Shown: positions 1 through 8,890, counted from the first letter of the stretch. The stretch is DNA of 64,000 nucleotides from Lutibacter sp. Hel_I_33_5 (GCF_007827455.1 NZ_VISM01000001.1:2705501-2769500); one strand, 5' to 3'. A program made the numbers and translations. Notes: generated by a model not told the origin, from the letters alone.

Positions 1-1760
1 AAAATCAACAATTTTATAAAGAGGATGCTTTTGTTGCCAAAAATAATATTTCTAATGAAAATAGTAAAAGGCAAAAAAGAAAAAATACTATAAGAATAAT
101 AATAGAAGGAAAAGTAGTTTCAAACAATGTACCCATAAGAGATGTAAATATTAGAGTAGAAGGAAGTGCTGTTGGTGTTTTTTCTAATGCTAATGGAGAA
201 TTTAAATTAGAAACCTATACTGGAGATATCTTACGTTTTAGTCATATTTCTTACGAAAATTTAGCTGTTGTTATAGAGAATGATACAAAAGTTTTAAACA
301 TTACTCTAACACCATTAATAAATGAGTTGGACGAAGTAACAGCTATAAATTTAAAATCGAAAGGCAGAGCCACTATTAAAGCTAAAAAAGCAAATAAAAA
401 ATTTGTTACTGCACGTGGTAATATCGATCCAAAAAGAACAGGTTTTGCAATGTCTTTTGTAGATGGAGAAGATATCTACAGTATATATCCATCAATAACT
501 GATGCATTAGTTGGTAAAGTGCCCGGTGTTAGGAAAGATTTTATTACTGGAAAATTAATTATTAGAGAAAGTACTTCTATTAATACACCTTATTATGCTA
601 TTTGGGATGTAGATGGTTATATTTTTGAAGATGAACCTCCAATTGATTTAAATAATATTAAAAGTGTACGTATTTTAAAAACCTTAGCGGGTACAAATAA
701 ATACGGAACTAGAGGTGTTGGTGGGGTTGCAGTTGTAAAAACTAAATCAGGTAATTTTAACCCAAAAAATGCAGCACAAAATAAAATTAATGATAAATAT
801 ACTAATAAAGAATTTTATAGAGATGATGCAGAAATTTTTGATCCTAATTCAAGTGATAATTCAATATTTGCAAATCTCTTAGAGAAGTTTAAAAGTAAGA
901 AAGATGCATATGTTTACTATACACAAAATTTAAAAAATAAAGCTAAAAATTATTCAAATAATATTGATGTAGCACTTAAATTTATTAATCATTTTAAAGA
1001 TCAAAACCTTGGAGTTTCAATATTTAAAGAAATTGCAATAAAGAATGATGAAAACCCTGAAATTTTAAAATCGATAGCCTACTATTATCAAGTTTTAAAT
1101 GAAAGAAAAGAAGCTATTAAATTATATGAAAAGATTTATAGACTAAGACCAAAATATGCTCAATCCACAAGAGATTTGGGTAATGCGTATTTAGAAAATG
1201 ATTTGTATAATAAAAGTTGGAAGCTTTACATGGGTTATTTATTAAAAGGGAATAATGTTAGTAAAGAAGGTATTGGTCAATTAATTTATAATGATATGGA
1301 GTGGCTGTATTTTCAAAGAGATAATCAGACTAAAATAACTCAAAAGTTCACACCTGTTAATAAGGATATTGATGAATTTAAAAATGATACAAGATTGGTT
1401 TTTGAGTGGAATACTTCGGAAGCAGAATTTGAATTAGAATTTGTGAATCCAGAATTAAGATCTTATGTTTTTGACCATAGTTTAGATGCAAATCCTGAAC
1501 TAATCAAAGAAGAAAAAGCAATTGGTTATTCAAGTAAATACTTTTTCATTGATAACCTTCAAAATGGAGAATGGTTGGTGAATTTAAAATATAAAGGAAA
1601 TAAAAAACCAGAACCTACATTTTTTAAAATAACAGCACATTATAATTGGGGTAAGCCTACAGAATATAAAAAAACCTATGTGTATAAAATGGAGAATCAA
1701 AGGAATAAAATCCAATTACTTAAAATTAATAAACAGCATTTAACGGTTGCAAATAATTAA
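1..1760 (+). CDS. CarboxypepD_reg / TonB-plug / TPR protein without barrel (5' end outside window)
   Basis: The frame is open from the first bases of the window (first full codon at position 3), so the gene starts upstream; the ATG at 327 is internal. About 585 residues are visible. In order they are a carboxypeptidase-D-regulatory-like beta-sandwich (visible residues about 33-108), a TonB-receptor plug-like domain (about 160-250, with GTRGVGGVAVVKTKSG), two or more TPR-like helical repeats (about 340-410), and a C-terminal beta-rich domain (about 470-585). No outer-membrane beta-barrel follows the plug, so this is not a receptor in the usual sense. Such fusions occur in Bacteroidetes, often with proteins predicted to sit in the periplasm. 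Function is not known to me; a structural or signalling role at the envelope is inference. Confidence 0.8.
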   Translation, partial: NQQFYKEDAFVAKNNISNENSKRQKRKNTIRIIIEGKVVSNNVPIRDVNIRVEGSAVGVFSNANGEFKLETYTGDILRFSHISYENLAVVIENDTKVLNITLTPLINELDEVTAINLKSKGRATIKAKKANKKFVTARGNIDPKRTGFAMSFVDGEDIYSIYPSITDALVGKVPGVRKDFITGKLIIRESTSINTPYYAIWDVDGYIFEDEPPIDLNNIKSVRILKTLAGTNKYGTRGVGGVAVVKTKSGNFNPKNAAQNKINDKYTNKEFYRDDAEIFDPNSSDNSIFANLLEKFKSKKDAYVYYTQNLKNKAKNYSNNIDVALKFINHFKDQNLGVSIFKEIAIKNDENPEILKSIAYYYQVLNERKEAIKLYEKIYRLRPKYAQSTRDLGNAYLENDLYNKSWKLYMGYLLKGNNVSKEGIGQLIYNDMEWLYFQRDNQTKITQKFTPVNKDIDEFKNDTRLVFEWNTSEAEFELEFVNPELRSYVFDHSLDANPELIKEEKAIGYSSKYFFIDNLQNGEWLVNLKYKGNKKPEPTFFKITAHYNWGKPTEYKKTYVYKMENQRNKIQLLKINKQHLTVANN

Positions 1761-1797
1761 TTACTATTTTTAGGTTTAATTACTTAAAATCAGATTA

Positions 1798-3387
1798 ATG
1801 AAACTTTTAAAAATAGTTTTTGCTATATTACTTTTTATAGCGAGTTCGATACATGCTCAAGATTCATATTTAGGAGAAGGTCCCTTTAAACAATTAATCA
1901 TACGAGGAGTAACGCTTATAAACGGTGATGGATCACCTCCAAGAGGCCCAATAGATATTGTTGTAGAAAATAATAAAATTGTTAATATACAAGTTGTTGG
2001 TTATCCAGGGGTAAAAATTAATGAAGAGAAAAGACCAAAATTAAAATCAGGAGGAAAAGAATTAGATGCAGCTGGAATGTATTTGTTACCAGGTTTTGTA
2101 GATATGCATGGCCATATAGGTGGCGTTCATCAAGGAGCAGAACCAGAATATGTTTTTAAACTTTGGATGGCACATGGAATCACCACAGTTAGAGAACCAA
2201 GTGGAAGAGGTGTTGATTTTACTCTTAATTTAAAAAAATTAAGTAAAGAAAATAAAATCGTTGCACCAAGAATATTTAATTATACAGGCTTTGGTCAAAC
2301 TTCAAAATCATTTAATCCATTAAATGATATTCCGATTAGCACTCCAGAACAGGCAAGGAAATGGGTGAGAGCAAATGCGAGTAAAGGCTCAGATGGAATT
2401 AAGTTTTTTGGTGCAGAGCCAGAAATAATGGCAGCTGCTTTAGATGAAAACAGAAAGCTTGGTTTAGGTTCAGCTTGTCATCATGCGCAATTAAGTGTAG
2501 CTAGATGGAATGTTTTACATTCAGCTAGAGCAGGTTTAACTACAATGGAACATTGGTATGGTTTGCCAGAGGCTTTATTTGATGATAAAACCGTGCAAGA
2601 TTATCCTTTAGATTATAATTATCAAAATGAACAACATCGTTTTGAAGAAGCAGGAAAATTATGGAGTCAAGCAGCAAAGCCTTATTCAAAACATTGGAAT
2701 AAAGTAATGGACGAATTATTGTCCTTAGATTTCACGTTAGATCCAACATTTAATATTTACGAAGCAAGTAGAGATTTACAAAGAGCTAGAAGGGCAGAAT
2801 GGCACGAGGATTATACACTTCCATCTCTTTGGAAATTTTATGAGCCAAGTAAAATAAGTCATGGTAGTTATTGGCATTTTTGGGGGACAGAACAAGAAGT
2901 TGCCTGGAAAAAGAACTTTCAGTTATGGATGACATTTATTAATGAATATAAAAATAGAGGAGGTAGAGTAACCACAGGGTCGGATTCTGGATTTATCTAT
3001 CAGTTATATGGATTTGCTTATATAAGAGAATTAGAATTATTAAGAGAAGCAGGTTTTCATCCACTAGAAGTAATTAGAGCTGCAACATTAAATGGTGCAG
3101 AAGCTTTAAAAATGGATGATAAAATAGGTTCAATTCAAATTGGAAAGTTAGCGGATTTTGTTATTGTTGATGAAAACCCATTAGTAAATTTGAAGGTTTT
3201 ATATGGTACAGGAGCAATTAAATTAACGGAAGATAATAAAGTGATAAGAGCAGGAGGAGTTAAGTATACCATTAAAGATGGGGTAATTTATGATGCTAAA
3301 AGATTACTTTCTGATGTTAAGAAAATGGTAGATAAAGAGAAAGCTAAAACCAATTGGAAGTTATTACAGCCAGGTATTAAGAATTAA
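1798..3387 (+). CDS. Secreted metal-dependent amidohydrolase
   Basis: 529 residues. An N-terminal signal peptide ends near SIHAQ. The first metal-binding motif of the amidohydrolase superfamily is seen as DMHGHIGG (about residue 101), with later histidines (ACHHAQ, TMEHWYG) and the catalytic aspartate in TTGSDSG. The C-terminal part (GSIQIGKLADFVIVDENPL) is the usual small beta-sandwich closing the fold. It resembles imidazolonepropionase/prolidase-like periplasmic amidohydrolases, which hydrolyse C-N bonds in cyclic amides or peptides; the substrate cannot be told. It begins 37 nt after the plug/TPR gene on the same strand, so cotranscription is possible. It is not the hutI partner of the hutU at 12.9 kb: the sequence has a signal peptide and a different length class. 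Confidence 0.88.
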   Translation: MKLLKIVFAILLFIASSIHAQDSYLGEGPFKQLIIRGVTLINGDGSPPRGPIDIVVENNKIVNIQVVGYPGVKINEEKRPKLKSGGKELDAAGMYLLPGFVDMHGHIGGVHQGAEPEYVFKLWMAHGITTVREPSGRGVDFTLNLKKLSKENKIVAPRIFNYTGFGQTSKSFNPLNDIPISTPEQARKWVRANASKGSDGIKFFGAEPEIMAAALDENRKLGLGSACHHAQLSVARWNVLHSARAGLTTMEHWYGLPEALFDDKTVQDYPLDYNYQNEQHRFEEAGKLWSQAAKPYSKHWNKVMDELLSLDFTLDPTFNIYEASRDLQRARRAEWHEDYTLPSLWKFYEPSKISHGSYWHFWGTEQEVAWKKNFQLWMTFINEYKNRGGRVTTGSDSGFIYQLYGFAYIRELELLREAGFHPLEVIRAATLNGAEALKMDDKIGSIQIGKLADFVIVDENPLVNLKVLYGTGAIKLTEDNKVIRAGGVKYTIKDGVIYDAKRLLSDVKKMVDKEKAKTNWKLLQPGIKN

Positions 3388-3412
3388 ATAAAAACTTCAA
3401 GTAAAATTCTTG

Positions 3413-3420
3413 TATTTTTG
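3413..3420 (+). promoter_or_regulatory. Bacteroidetes -7 box (TAttTTTG) for ygiQ
   Basis: The box TATTTTTG matches the Bacteroidetes TAnnTTTG -7 consensus and lies only 6 nt before the ATG at 3427. A transcript starting a few bases downstream would have almost no leader. The box contains the in-frame TTG at 3418, which argues against that TTG as the start. Confidence 0.6.
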
Positions 3421-3426
3421 CAAAAT

Positions 3427-5391
3427 ATGCAGGAAACTAAAAGACATCAATTAACAGATTGGTTACCAACTACAAACAAAGAAGTTAAAATTCGTGGTTG
3501 GGAACAATTAGATGTTATCCTTTTTAGTGGTGATGCGTATGTAGATCACCCATCTTTTGGTCCAGCAGTAATTGGGCGAATTTTAGAAAGTTATGGTTTA
3601 CGAGTTGCTATTGTTCCGCAACCCAGTGTTACCGATAATCTCCAAGATTTTGAAAAATTAGGAAAACCTCGTTTGTTTTTTGGAGCAACTGGAGGCTGTA
3701 TGGATCCAATGGTTTCTAATTACACAGCCAGTAAAAAACGAAGAGATAAAGATGCTTATACACCAAATGGAGATAAAGGGTTTAGACCAGATTATGCAAC
3801 ATCTGTGTATTCAAAAATATTAAAAGAAAAATTCCCAGATGTACCTGTTTTAATTGGTGGAATAGAAGCTTCGCTAAGACGTGTAACTCATTATGATTAC
3901 TGGTCTGATAAACTATTACCAACTATTTTAGAAACTTCTAAAGCAGATATGTTGGTCTATGGAATGGGGGAACAACCCTTACGAGAAATTGTAGAATTAT
4001 TACAAAAAGGCGTTCCATTTTCTAGTTTAAAAAACATCAAACAAACAGCGGTTTTAATCAATCAGAAAGAAGAAAAAATTCCTGTAATTAATGATTGGGA
4101 AGATGTTACTATCAATTCTCATGAAGCTTGTTTAAAAGATAAAAAAACATTTGCTTCCAATTTTAAAACAATTGAGCAAGAATCAAATAAATTAAAAGCA
4201 AGACGTATTTTTCAAGAAGTAGGAGAGAAGACGTTGGTTATTAATCCACCTTTTCCAACAATGACTTCAACCGAAATTGATGGTTCTTTTGATTTGCCTT
4301 ATACACGACTACCACATCCAAAATATAACAAACGTGGTCCTATACCTGCGTTTGAAATGATAAAGTTTTCTATCAATATTCACAGAGGATGTTTTGGTGG
4401 ATGTAGTTTTTGTACAATATCAGCACATCAAGGAAAATTTATTGCTAGTAGGAGTCAAGAATCAGTTTTAAAAGAAGTGGATAAAGTGGCAAATATGCCA
4501 GATTTTAAAGGCTATTTATCTGATATTGGTGGGCCTTCTGCAAACATGTATCAGATGAAAGGGAAAGTACAATCTATCTGTGACAAATGTGTTGCGCCAA
4601 GTTGTATTTCACCAGTGATTTGTTCTAATTTAGATACGTCTCATAAGCCGTTAACTGAATTATATCAGGCTGTAGATAAACACCCAAAGATTAAAAAATC
4701 ATTTATTGGAAGTGGAATTCGACATGATATGTTAGTTCCAGAATTCAATAAAAATGCAGATCCAAAAGAGTTGGATGCGTATACAGAAGAGGTAATGACG
4801 AAACATGTTTCTGGTCGATTAAAAGTAGCGCCAGAACATACTTCAGATCCTGTTTTAAAGTTGATGCGTAAACCTTCTTTTACGTATTTCCATAAGTTTA
4901 AAGAGCGTTTTGATAGGATAAATATCAAGAAAAAGTTGAACTTACAATTGATTCCGTATTTTATTTCTAGTCACCCAGCAAGTGAGGTTGAGGATATGGC
5001 AAACTTGGCTGCAGAAACTAAGAATATGGGGTTTCAGTTAGAACAAGTTCAAGGTTTTACGCCAACACCAATGACAGTTGCTACGGTTATCTATTATTCT
5101 GGATTTCATCCGTATACAATGAAACCGACTAAAACTCCTAAGACTAAAAAGGAGAAAGAAGATCAACACAAGTTTTTCTTTTGGTATAAAAAAGAAAATA
5201 AAGATTGGATTAGAAACACCTTGAATAAAGTTGGTAGACAAGATTTATTAAAAGTGTTATTACCAGGGAACGATTCTTGGAAAAAGAATAAAAAAGCAAA
5301 AGAAACAAAAAATACGTTTGATGATGCTGTCCCTTTTAATCGAAGGAAAAAGAAAGCAACAAGATCAAAATCTAAAAAAAGAAGAAGGTAA
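3427..5391 (+). CDS. YgiQ family radical SAM protein
   Basis: 654 residues from the ATG at 3427; an in-frame TTG at 3418 lies in the promoter box and was rejected. The radical-SAM iron-sulphur motif is visible as CX3CX2C at Cys322, Cys326 and Cys329 (RGCFGGCSFC). An N-terminal B12-binding-like region (DVILFSGDAYVDHPSFGPA) and a very basic C-terminal tail (KKKATRSKSKKRRR) match the YgiQ/UPF0313 family, whose length is about 600-700 residues. Another Cys cluster (CDKCVAPSCISPVIC) follows the SAM core. The family's reaction is not established to my knowledge. The basic tail suggests nucleic-acid or ribosome contact, which is inference. The gene is monocistronic and converges on the dienelactone hydrolase. 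Confidence 0.93.
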   Translation: MQETKRHQLTDWLPTTNKEVKIRGWEQLDVILFSGDAYVDHPSFGPAVIGRILESYGLRVAIVPQPSVTDNLQDFEKLGKPRLFFGATGGCMDPMVSNYTASKKRRDKDAYTPNGDKGFRPDYATSVYSKILKEKFPDVPVLIGGIEASLRRVTHYDYWSDKLLPTILETSKADMLVYGMGEQPLREIVELLQKGVPFSSLKNIKQTAVLINQKEEKIPVINDWEDVTINSHEACLKDKKTFASNFKTIEQESNKLKARRIFQEVGEKTLVINPPFPTMTSTEIDGSFDLPYTRLPHPKYNKRGPIPAFEMIKFSINIHRGCFGGCSFCTISAHQGKFIASRSQESVLKEVDKVANMPDFKGYLSDIGGPSANMYQMKGKVQSICDKCVAPSCISPVICSNLDTSHKPLTELYQAVDKHPKIKKSFIGSGIRHDMLVPEFNKNADPKELDAYTEEVMTKHVSGRLKVAPEHTSDPVLKLMRKPSFTYFHKFKERFDRINIKKKLNLQLIPYFISSHPASEVEDMANLAAETKNMGFQLEQVQGFTPTPMTVATVIYYSGFHPYTMKPTKTPKTKKEKEDQHKFFFWYKKENKDWIRNTLNKVGRQDLLKVLLPGNDSWKKNKKAKETKNTFDDAVPFNRRKKKATRSKSKKRRR

Positions 5392-5419
5392 TTTGTTTTT
5401 AGTCCCAATAAATACTATT

Positions 5420-6310
5420 CTAACTTTTTAAATGGGTGTTAAAAAAATCAATTGTTCTTTTCCAAGATAAATCTGCAGATTCTTTGTCAAAACGCGGAGT
5501 TGTATTGTTGTGAAATCCATGGTTTGCATTTGGGTAAAAATGTGCTGTATGTTCAATTTTATTTGTCTTTAAGACTTTTTCGAAAGCTGGCCAACCTTTA
5601 TTAACTCTTTTATCTAATTCACCATATTGTAATAATAAAGGTGATTTAATTTGAGCTGCCATTTCATCTGAAGGTTGCCTTCCATAGTAAGGAACAGCTG
5701 CACCTAAATCAGCTACTTGAACAGCCATCATATTCGAAATCCAACCACCAAAACAAAAACCTACAACACCAACTTTACCAGTACAGTTTTTATGGTTTTT
5801 TACAAAATTATAGGCAGCAATAAAATCTTCGAGCATTTCTAAACGATCTCTTTTTCTTTGCATTGTTCTTCCTTCGTCATCATTTCCAGGATAGCCTCCT
5901 AATGGTGTTAATGCATCTGGTGCTAAAGAAATAAAACCCTCTAAAGCGGCTCTTTTACCAACGTCTTTTATATAAGGGTTTAACCCTCTGTTTTCGTGTA
6001 CTACAATAACTCCCGGTAACTTTCCTTTTGCGCCTTTTGGTAATGACAATAAACCATCAATTTTTAATCCACCTTTTGGAGAATCATAAGTAATCATTTG
6101 CGAATTTAATCGAGGGTCATCATCTTGAACAGTAATAGAATCGATATAATTTGGAGAAACAAAGCTTAAAAGAGCGGGTAAAGTAATTGCACCTACTGCA
6201 TATAAAGATAGTTTGGCTAAAAATTCTTTTCTTGTAAGTTTATTATGAGCATAATCATCGTATAAATCGAATACTTCTTGGCTAATATCTTCTTTTTTAA
6301 GATCTATCAT
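5420..6310 (-). CDS. Dienelactone hydrolase family protein
   Basis: 296 residues from the ATG at 6310; the ATG at 6343 would add 11 residues unlike the family. An N-terminal segment resembling a Tat/signal anchor (TRKEFLAKLS followed by a hydrophobic stretch) precedes the alpha/beta-hydrolase fold. The nucleophile is the Cys of GFCFGG, as in dienelactone hydrolases (Cys-Asp-His triad), and the His is in HGFHNN. The family opens lactone or ester bonds; the physiological substrate here is unknown. It is the third gene of the operon metallothionein-like peptide - sigZ-like - hydrolase. A periplasmic location is inferred from the N-terminal segment. Confidence 0.88.
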   Translation of the reverse strand: MIDLKKEDISQEVFDLYDDYAHNKLTRKEFLAKLSLYAVGAITLPALLSFVSPNYIDSITVQDDDPRLNSQMITYDSPKGGLKIDGLLSLPKGAKGKLPGVIVVHENRGLNPYIKDVGKRAALEGFISLAPDALTPLGGYPGNDDEGRTMQRKRDRLEMLEDFIAAYNFVKNHKNCTGKVGVVGFCFGGWISNMMAVQVADLGAAVPYYGRQPSDEMAAQIKSPLLLQYGELDKRVNKGWPAFEKVLKTNKIEHTAHFYPNANHGFHNNTTPRFDKESADLSWKRTIDFFNTHLKS

Positions 6311-6370
6311 TTCGTTGAAATTTAAGTTGAGGTAAAATTTCATCTAATATAAATAAAAAAAAGAAGTACA

Positions 6371-6910
6371 TTAACTACAAATTTTACAATCTTCTTTTTC
6401 TTGAATTTCACCAATTAGGTTTCCGTCAGAATTCATTACAAACCCACAACAATCCATAAACCCTTTTGCTATTAATTTACGAGCGCGTTGAATTTGAGAT
6501 TTTGTAGTTGGTAAAGTTTGTTTTAGTTGAATTGCTACTTCTTGTTGTTTTAATCCTTTTATATCTGATAAAAATAAAGGGTCTCTGTATTTTTTTGGTA
6601 AGTTTTTTAAGATACCACGTAAACAATCTTTTTCCGTATGAACGTTTTCTGTAATTTCTGTTTCAGACTCAAAATTTGCTATTTCGAATGTTTGATTTGT
6701 AGTTTTCCAATAGTCTAAAATTGAGTTCCTAGCAATAGTAAAACACCATGGTTTCAATTTTTTGATATCTTGTAATTTATGAAGATTAGTATGAATCTTA
6801 AGAAAAGTATCCTGCAAAATATCATCAGCAATAGCAATATTTTTCACTTTGCTGATGATAAATCTTTTTAGATCTTCAGAATACTGTGTCCAAACTTGTT
6901 TTGTTGTCAT
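6371..6910 (-). CDS. SigZ-type ECF RNA polymerase sigma factor with Cys-rich tail
   Basis: 179 residues with sigma region 2 (DDILQDTFLKIHTNLHKL...PWCFTIARN, about residues 25-75) and region 4 (LPKKYRDPLFLSDIKGLKQQEVAIQL...TKSQIQRAR, about 105-150). This is the pattern of sigma-70 ECF factors of the SigZ type. Beyond region 4 is a tail with paired cysteines (DCCGF and EDCKIC), a possible metal or redox sensor, which would fit the Cys-rich peptide encoded 5 nt upstream. No anti-sigma gene is adjacent, so direct sensing through the tail is a reasonable inference. The dienelactone hydrolase follows in the same direction. Confidence 0.88.
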   Translation of the reverse strand: MTTKQVWTQYSEDLKRFIISKVKNIAIADDILQDTFLKIHTNLHKLQDIKKLKPWCFTIARNSILDYWKTTNQTFEIANFESETEITENVHTEKDCLRGILKNLPKKYRDPLFLSDIKGLKQQEVAIQLKQTLPTTKSQIQRARKLIAKGFMDCCGFVMNSDGNLIGEIQEKEDCKICS

Positions 6911-6915
6911 TTAAT

Positions 6916-7020
6916 TTAACAATTACAATTGTTACAAGAACAACTTTCACAAGTACAATTTGCACACTGTCCGTCTTTACATTGTTGACAATTACAAGTG
7001 CATTCGTTTTTATGTTTCAT
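6916..7020 (-). CDS. Cys-rich 34-residue metallothionein-like peptide
   Basis: A 34-codon frame with ATG at 7020-7018 and TAA at 6918-6916. It encodes 11 cysteines in 34 residues, all after residue 6, in CXC and CXXC spacings (ECTCNCQQC near the start, CTCESCSCNNCNC at the end), with no aromatic residue and one His. This composition is that of a metallothionein-like metal-binding peptide. The stop lies 5 nt before the sigZ-like start codon, so the two are almost certainly cotranscribed. The regular Cys codon pattern kept over the whole frame makes a chance ORF unlikely. It matches no named family I can recall with certainty. A role in binding copper, zinc or cadmium, or in passing redox state to the sigma factor, is inference. 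Confidence 0.75.
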   Translation of the reverse strand: MKHKNECTCNCQQCKDGQCANCTCESCSCNNCNC

Positions 7021-7088
7021 AATTTATCGTTTTAAAATTCATATAATAGACTAACAAATTACGAAAAAGATGCAGTTTTTTTATGAAA

Positions 7089-7706
7089 TTATTTTTTTAA
7101 TGTTTCAATTTCACTAATAATCATATCTAATTTGTTTAAATGTGTTGCATACAAAACTTTTGTTGATATACTAAATACAGTAAATGCTATTATTGAAGTT
7201 ATTAATACAATTAATGAACCAATACCTAATATTTCAATAAATTTAGTTTCATTTGATATAAACTTATTTAAAAAACTTTTTTCTTTCACATAAAAAGTAA
7301 TAACAAAAATTGATAATATAGCTATTGGAATAATAAATACTACAAGTTTTTTTGAAGATTTTGTGATTGAATTGATAACATTTTTATAGTTTTTTAAATA
7401 AGTGAGATTATCTGACTTTATATCTATATTATTAAAATTATTTAAAAGATTTCTATTATAAAAATATAAAAGAACCATTAAAAAAGAAGCATATATTCCT
7501 ATAATGGCATTAGAAAATACAGACATTACGATTGCAAAAACAAGTGCTAAAGGTAGTAAGCTTTTATTGTCAATTTCATAAGTTCGTTTTATTTTATCAA
7601 TTATTGATTTTGATTTTTGGTTATATAAATCATTTACTTTTGGTATTACTAATGAGTCTTCTTTAATAAAGGATTCATTCCAAATTTTTTCAATTGATTT
7701 TTCCAT
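7089..7706 (-). CDS. Membrane protein paired with ECF sigma factor (putative anti-sigma partner)
   Basis: 205 residues. A soluble N-terminal stretch (about 1-50, with WNESF and KVNDLYNQKSKSIIDK) is followed by two adjacent hydrophobic segments near 50-83 (LLPLALVFAIVMSVFSNAII, then SFLMVLLYFY), and further segments near 122-140 and 158-185, so about four transmembrane helices. The start codon lies inside the end of the upstream sigma gene (17-nt overlap), the usual arrangement of an ECF sigma factor and its membrane-bound regulator. The sequence does not show a classic anti-sigma zinc motif, so the regulatory role rests on context. Confidence 0.75.
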   Translation of the reverse strand: MEKSIEKIWNESFIKEDSLVIPKVNDLYNQKSKSIIDKIKRTYEIDNKSLLPLALVFAIVMSVFSNAIIGIYASFLMVLLYFYNRNLLNNFNNIDIKSDNLTYLKNYKNVINSITKSSKKLVVFIIPIAILSIFVITFYVKEKSFLNKFISNETKFIEILGIGSLIVLITSIIAFTVFSISTKVLYATHLNKLDMIISEIETLKK

Positions 7707-8172
7707 CTAATATTATTTTTAATTGTTTTTTTATTCTATTAATTCGAACAGCAATGTTATTAGAGCTTGTTCCTAATATATTTGCTATTTCTTGATAAGG
7801 ATTTTCTTCTAAGTGCAATAAAATTATAGCTCTGTCAACATTAGATAATTTTTTAATTGCTTCATACAATAAATTTAAGTTTTCATTCTCAAAAGCTAGA
7901 TTAGATTCAGATTTTTCTTTAATAAGTTCTTCTCTTTTAATTTTTCTATTCTTTTTCTTAGAAAGTGTTAAACAAATATTTAATGTAATTCTATATATCC
8001 ATGTACTCCATTTAGATTTTTCTTGAAAAGCATTTCTACTTTTCCAAATTTGTAAGCAAACCTCTTGATAAAAATCTTCAAAATCTTCTTGAGTATCTGT
8101 ATAGGCTCTGCAGATTTTAATTATAATACCTGAATATGGTAAAATTGATGATGTGTAAAAATCGTTACTCAA
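7690..8172 (-). CDS. ECF RNA polymerase sigma factor
   Basis: 160 residues. Region 2 is seen in DTQEDFEDFYQEVCLQIW and the following WSTWIYRITLNICLT; region 4 is seen in LSNVDRAIILLHLEENPYQE followed by IANILGTSSNNIAVRINRIKKQLK. The start appears to be TTG at 8172-8170: an in-frame TGA lies a short way upstream, there is no ATG before region 2, and the residues after the TTG already match the expected N-terminus. It is coupled to the membrane protein downstream by a 17-nt overlap. It is a separate unit from the SigZ-type factor at 6.4 kb, so two alternative sigma factors lie within 2 kb. Confidence 0.88.
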   Translation of the reverse strand: MSNDFYTSSILPYSGIIIKICRAYTDTQEDFEDFYQEVCLQIWKSRNAFQEKSKWSTWIYRITLNICLTLSKKKNRKIKREELIKEKSESNLAFENENLNLLYEAIKKLSNVDRAIILLHLEENPYQEIANILGTSSNNIAVRINRIKKQLKIILDGKIN

Positions 8173-8241
8173 ATTGTTTTTATTGTTTAGTATTCTTCAA
8201 ATTAAAAATATTACAAGAAATTATATTTATTTTTTTGAAAT

Positions 8242-8273
8242 AAAAAAATCCACACAAAATATGTGCGGATTTT
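8242..8273 (-). terminator. Intrinsic terminator after the 175-residue protein gene
   Basis: Arms AAAATCCACACA (8245-8256) and TGTGCGGATTTT (8262-8273) pair with one G-U wobble in the minus-strand transcript, followed by a run of U. It lies about 30 nt beyond the stop at 8303. Confidence 0.8.
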
Positions 8274-8302
8274 CTTATTAAAATTAAGTGTTAGCTGTAA
8301 AT

Positions 8303-8830
8303 TTATTTTGTTCTAACACCTACAAAATTATCAGACTTCAATTTAAATAATACATTAAAAGTGGTTAAGCTTCCATAGATTCTAGTAATGTACTGTTGTA
8401 AATCAATTTTATCTTGATCGTCTAACGTTTTACTTGAATTTATTTTTTGTTCCATCACTCTAATTCTATCTCTAACCATCACAATTTTATGGAAAAAAGT
8501 ATCGATAGGGATTTCTTTCTCTGATAAATTAGAATCTTGTGGACGTAAAATAAGTGTTCCTTTTTTCCATCTATCTGCAATAGGAGCAATCTCTGTAACA
8601 TCAGACCATTTTTGCAAAATGTCTTTTAAAGATTTTTCAACTTCGTAAAAACTAACAGTATCAACTTCATCTTCAACAGCATCAATCACTTCAAATTCAC
8701 TTTCGATATCAATTGTTTCTAATCCATTTTTAATAAATGTTACCCAATAATGTTTACTTGTAACATTAGTTACAACACCAGAACCAAATTCTGAATGCTC
8801 AATTCTTGAGCCTATTCCTAATAATTTCAT
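8303..8830 (-). CDS. Conserved flavobacterial protein with N-terminal SH3/Tudor-like motif
   Basis: 175 residues, predicted soluble, with no signal peptide. The first 50 residues (GIGSRIEHSEFGSGVVTNVT) look like the small barrel found in UvrD/PcrA C-terminal and CarD-like domains, where the pattern G-x-V-x-H-x-x-F-G-x-G is common. The remainder is helical and charged with no catalytic motif visible. I recognise it as a family conserved near icmF-type genes in flavobacteria but know no function. Nucleic-acid or polymerase contact is only suggested by the N-terminal motif. It has its own terminator. Confidence 0.75.
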   Translation of the reverse strand: MKLLGIGSRIEHSEFGSGVVTNVTSKHYWVTFIKNGLETIDIESEFEVIDAVEDEVDTVSFYEVEKSLKDILQKWSDVTEIAPIADRWKKGTLILRPQDSNLSEKEIPIDTFFHKIVMVRDRIRVMEQKINSSKTLDDQDKIDLQQYITRIYGSLTTFNVLFKLKSDNFVGVRTK

Positions 8831-8890
8831 GTACTTTTTAATTTTTATTTAAAGATAATGATTTTAATAATTATCTGAAGGCATTACCTT

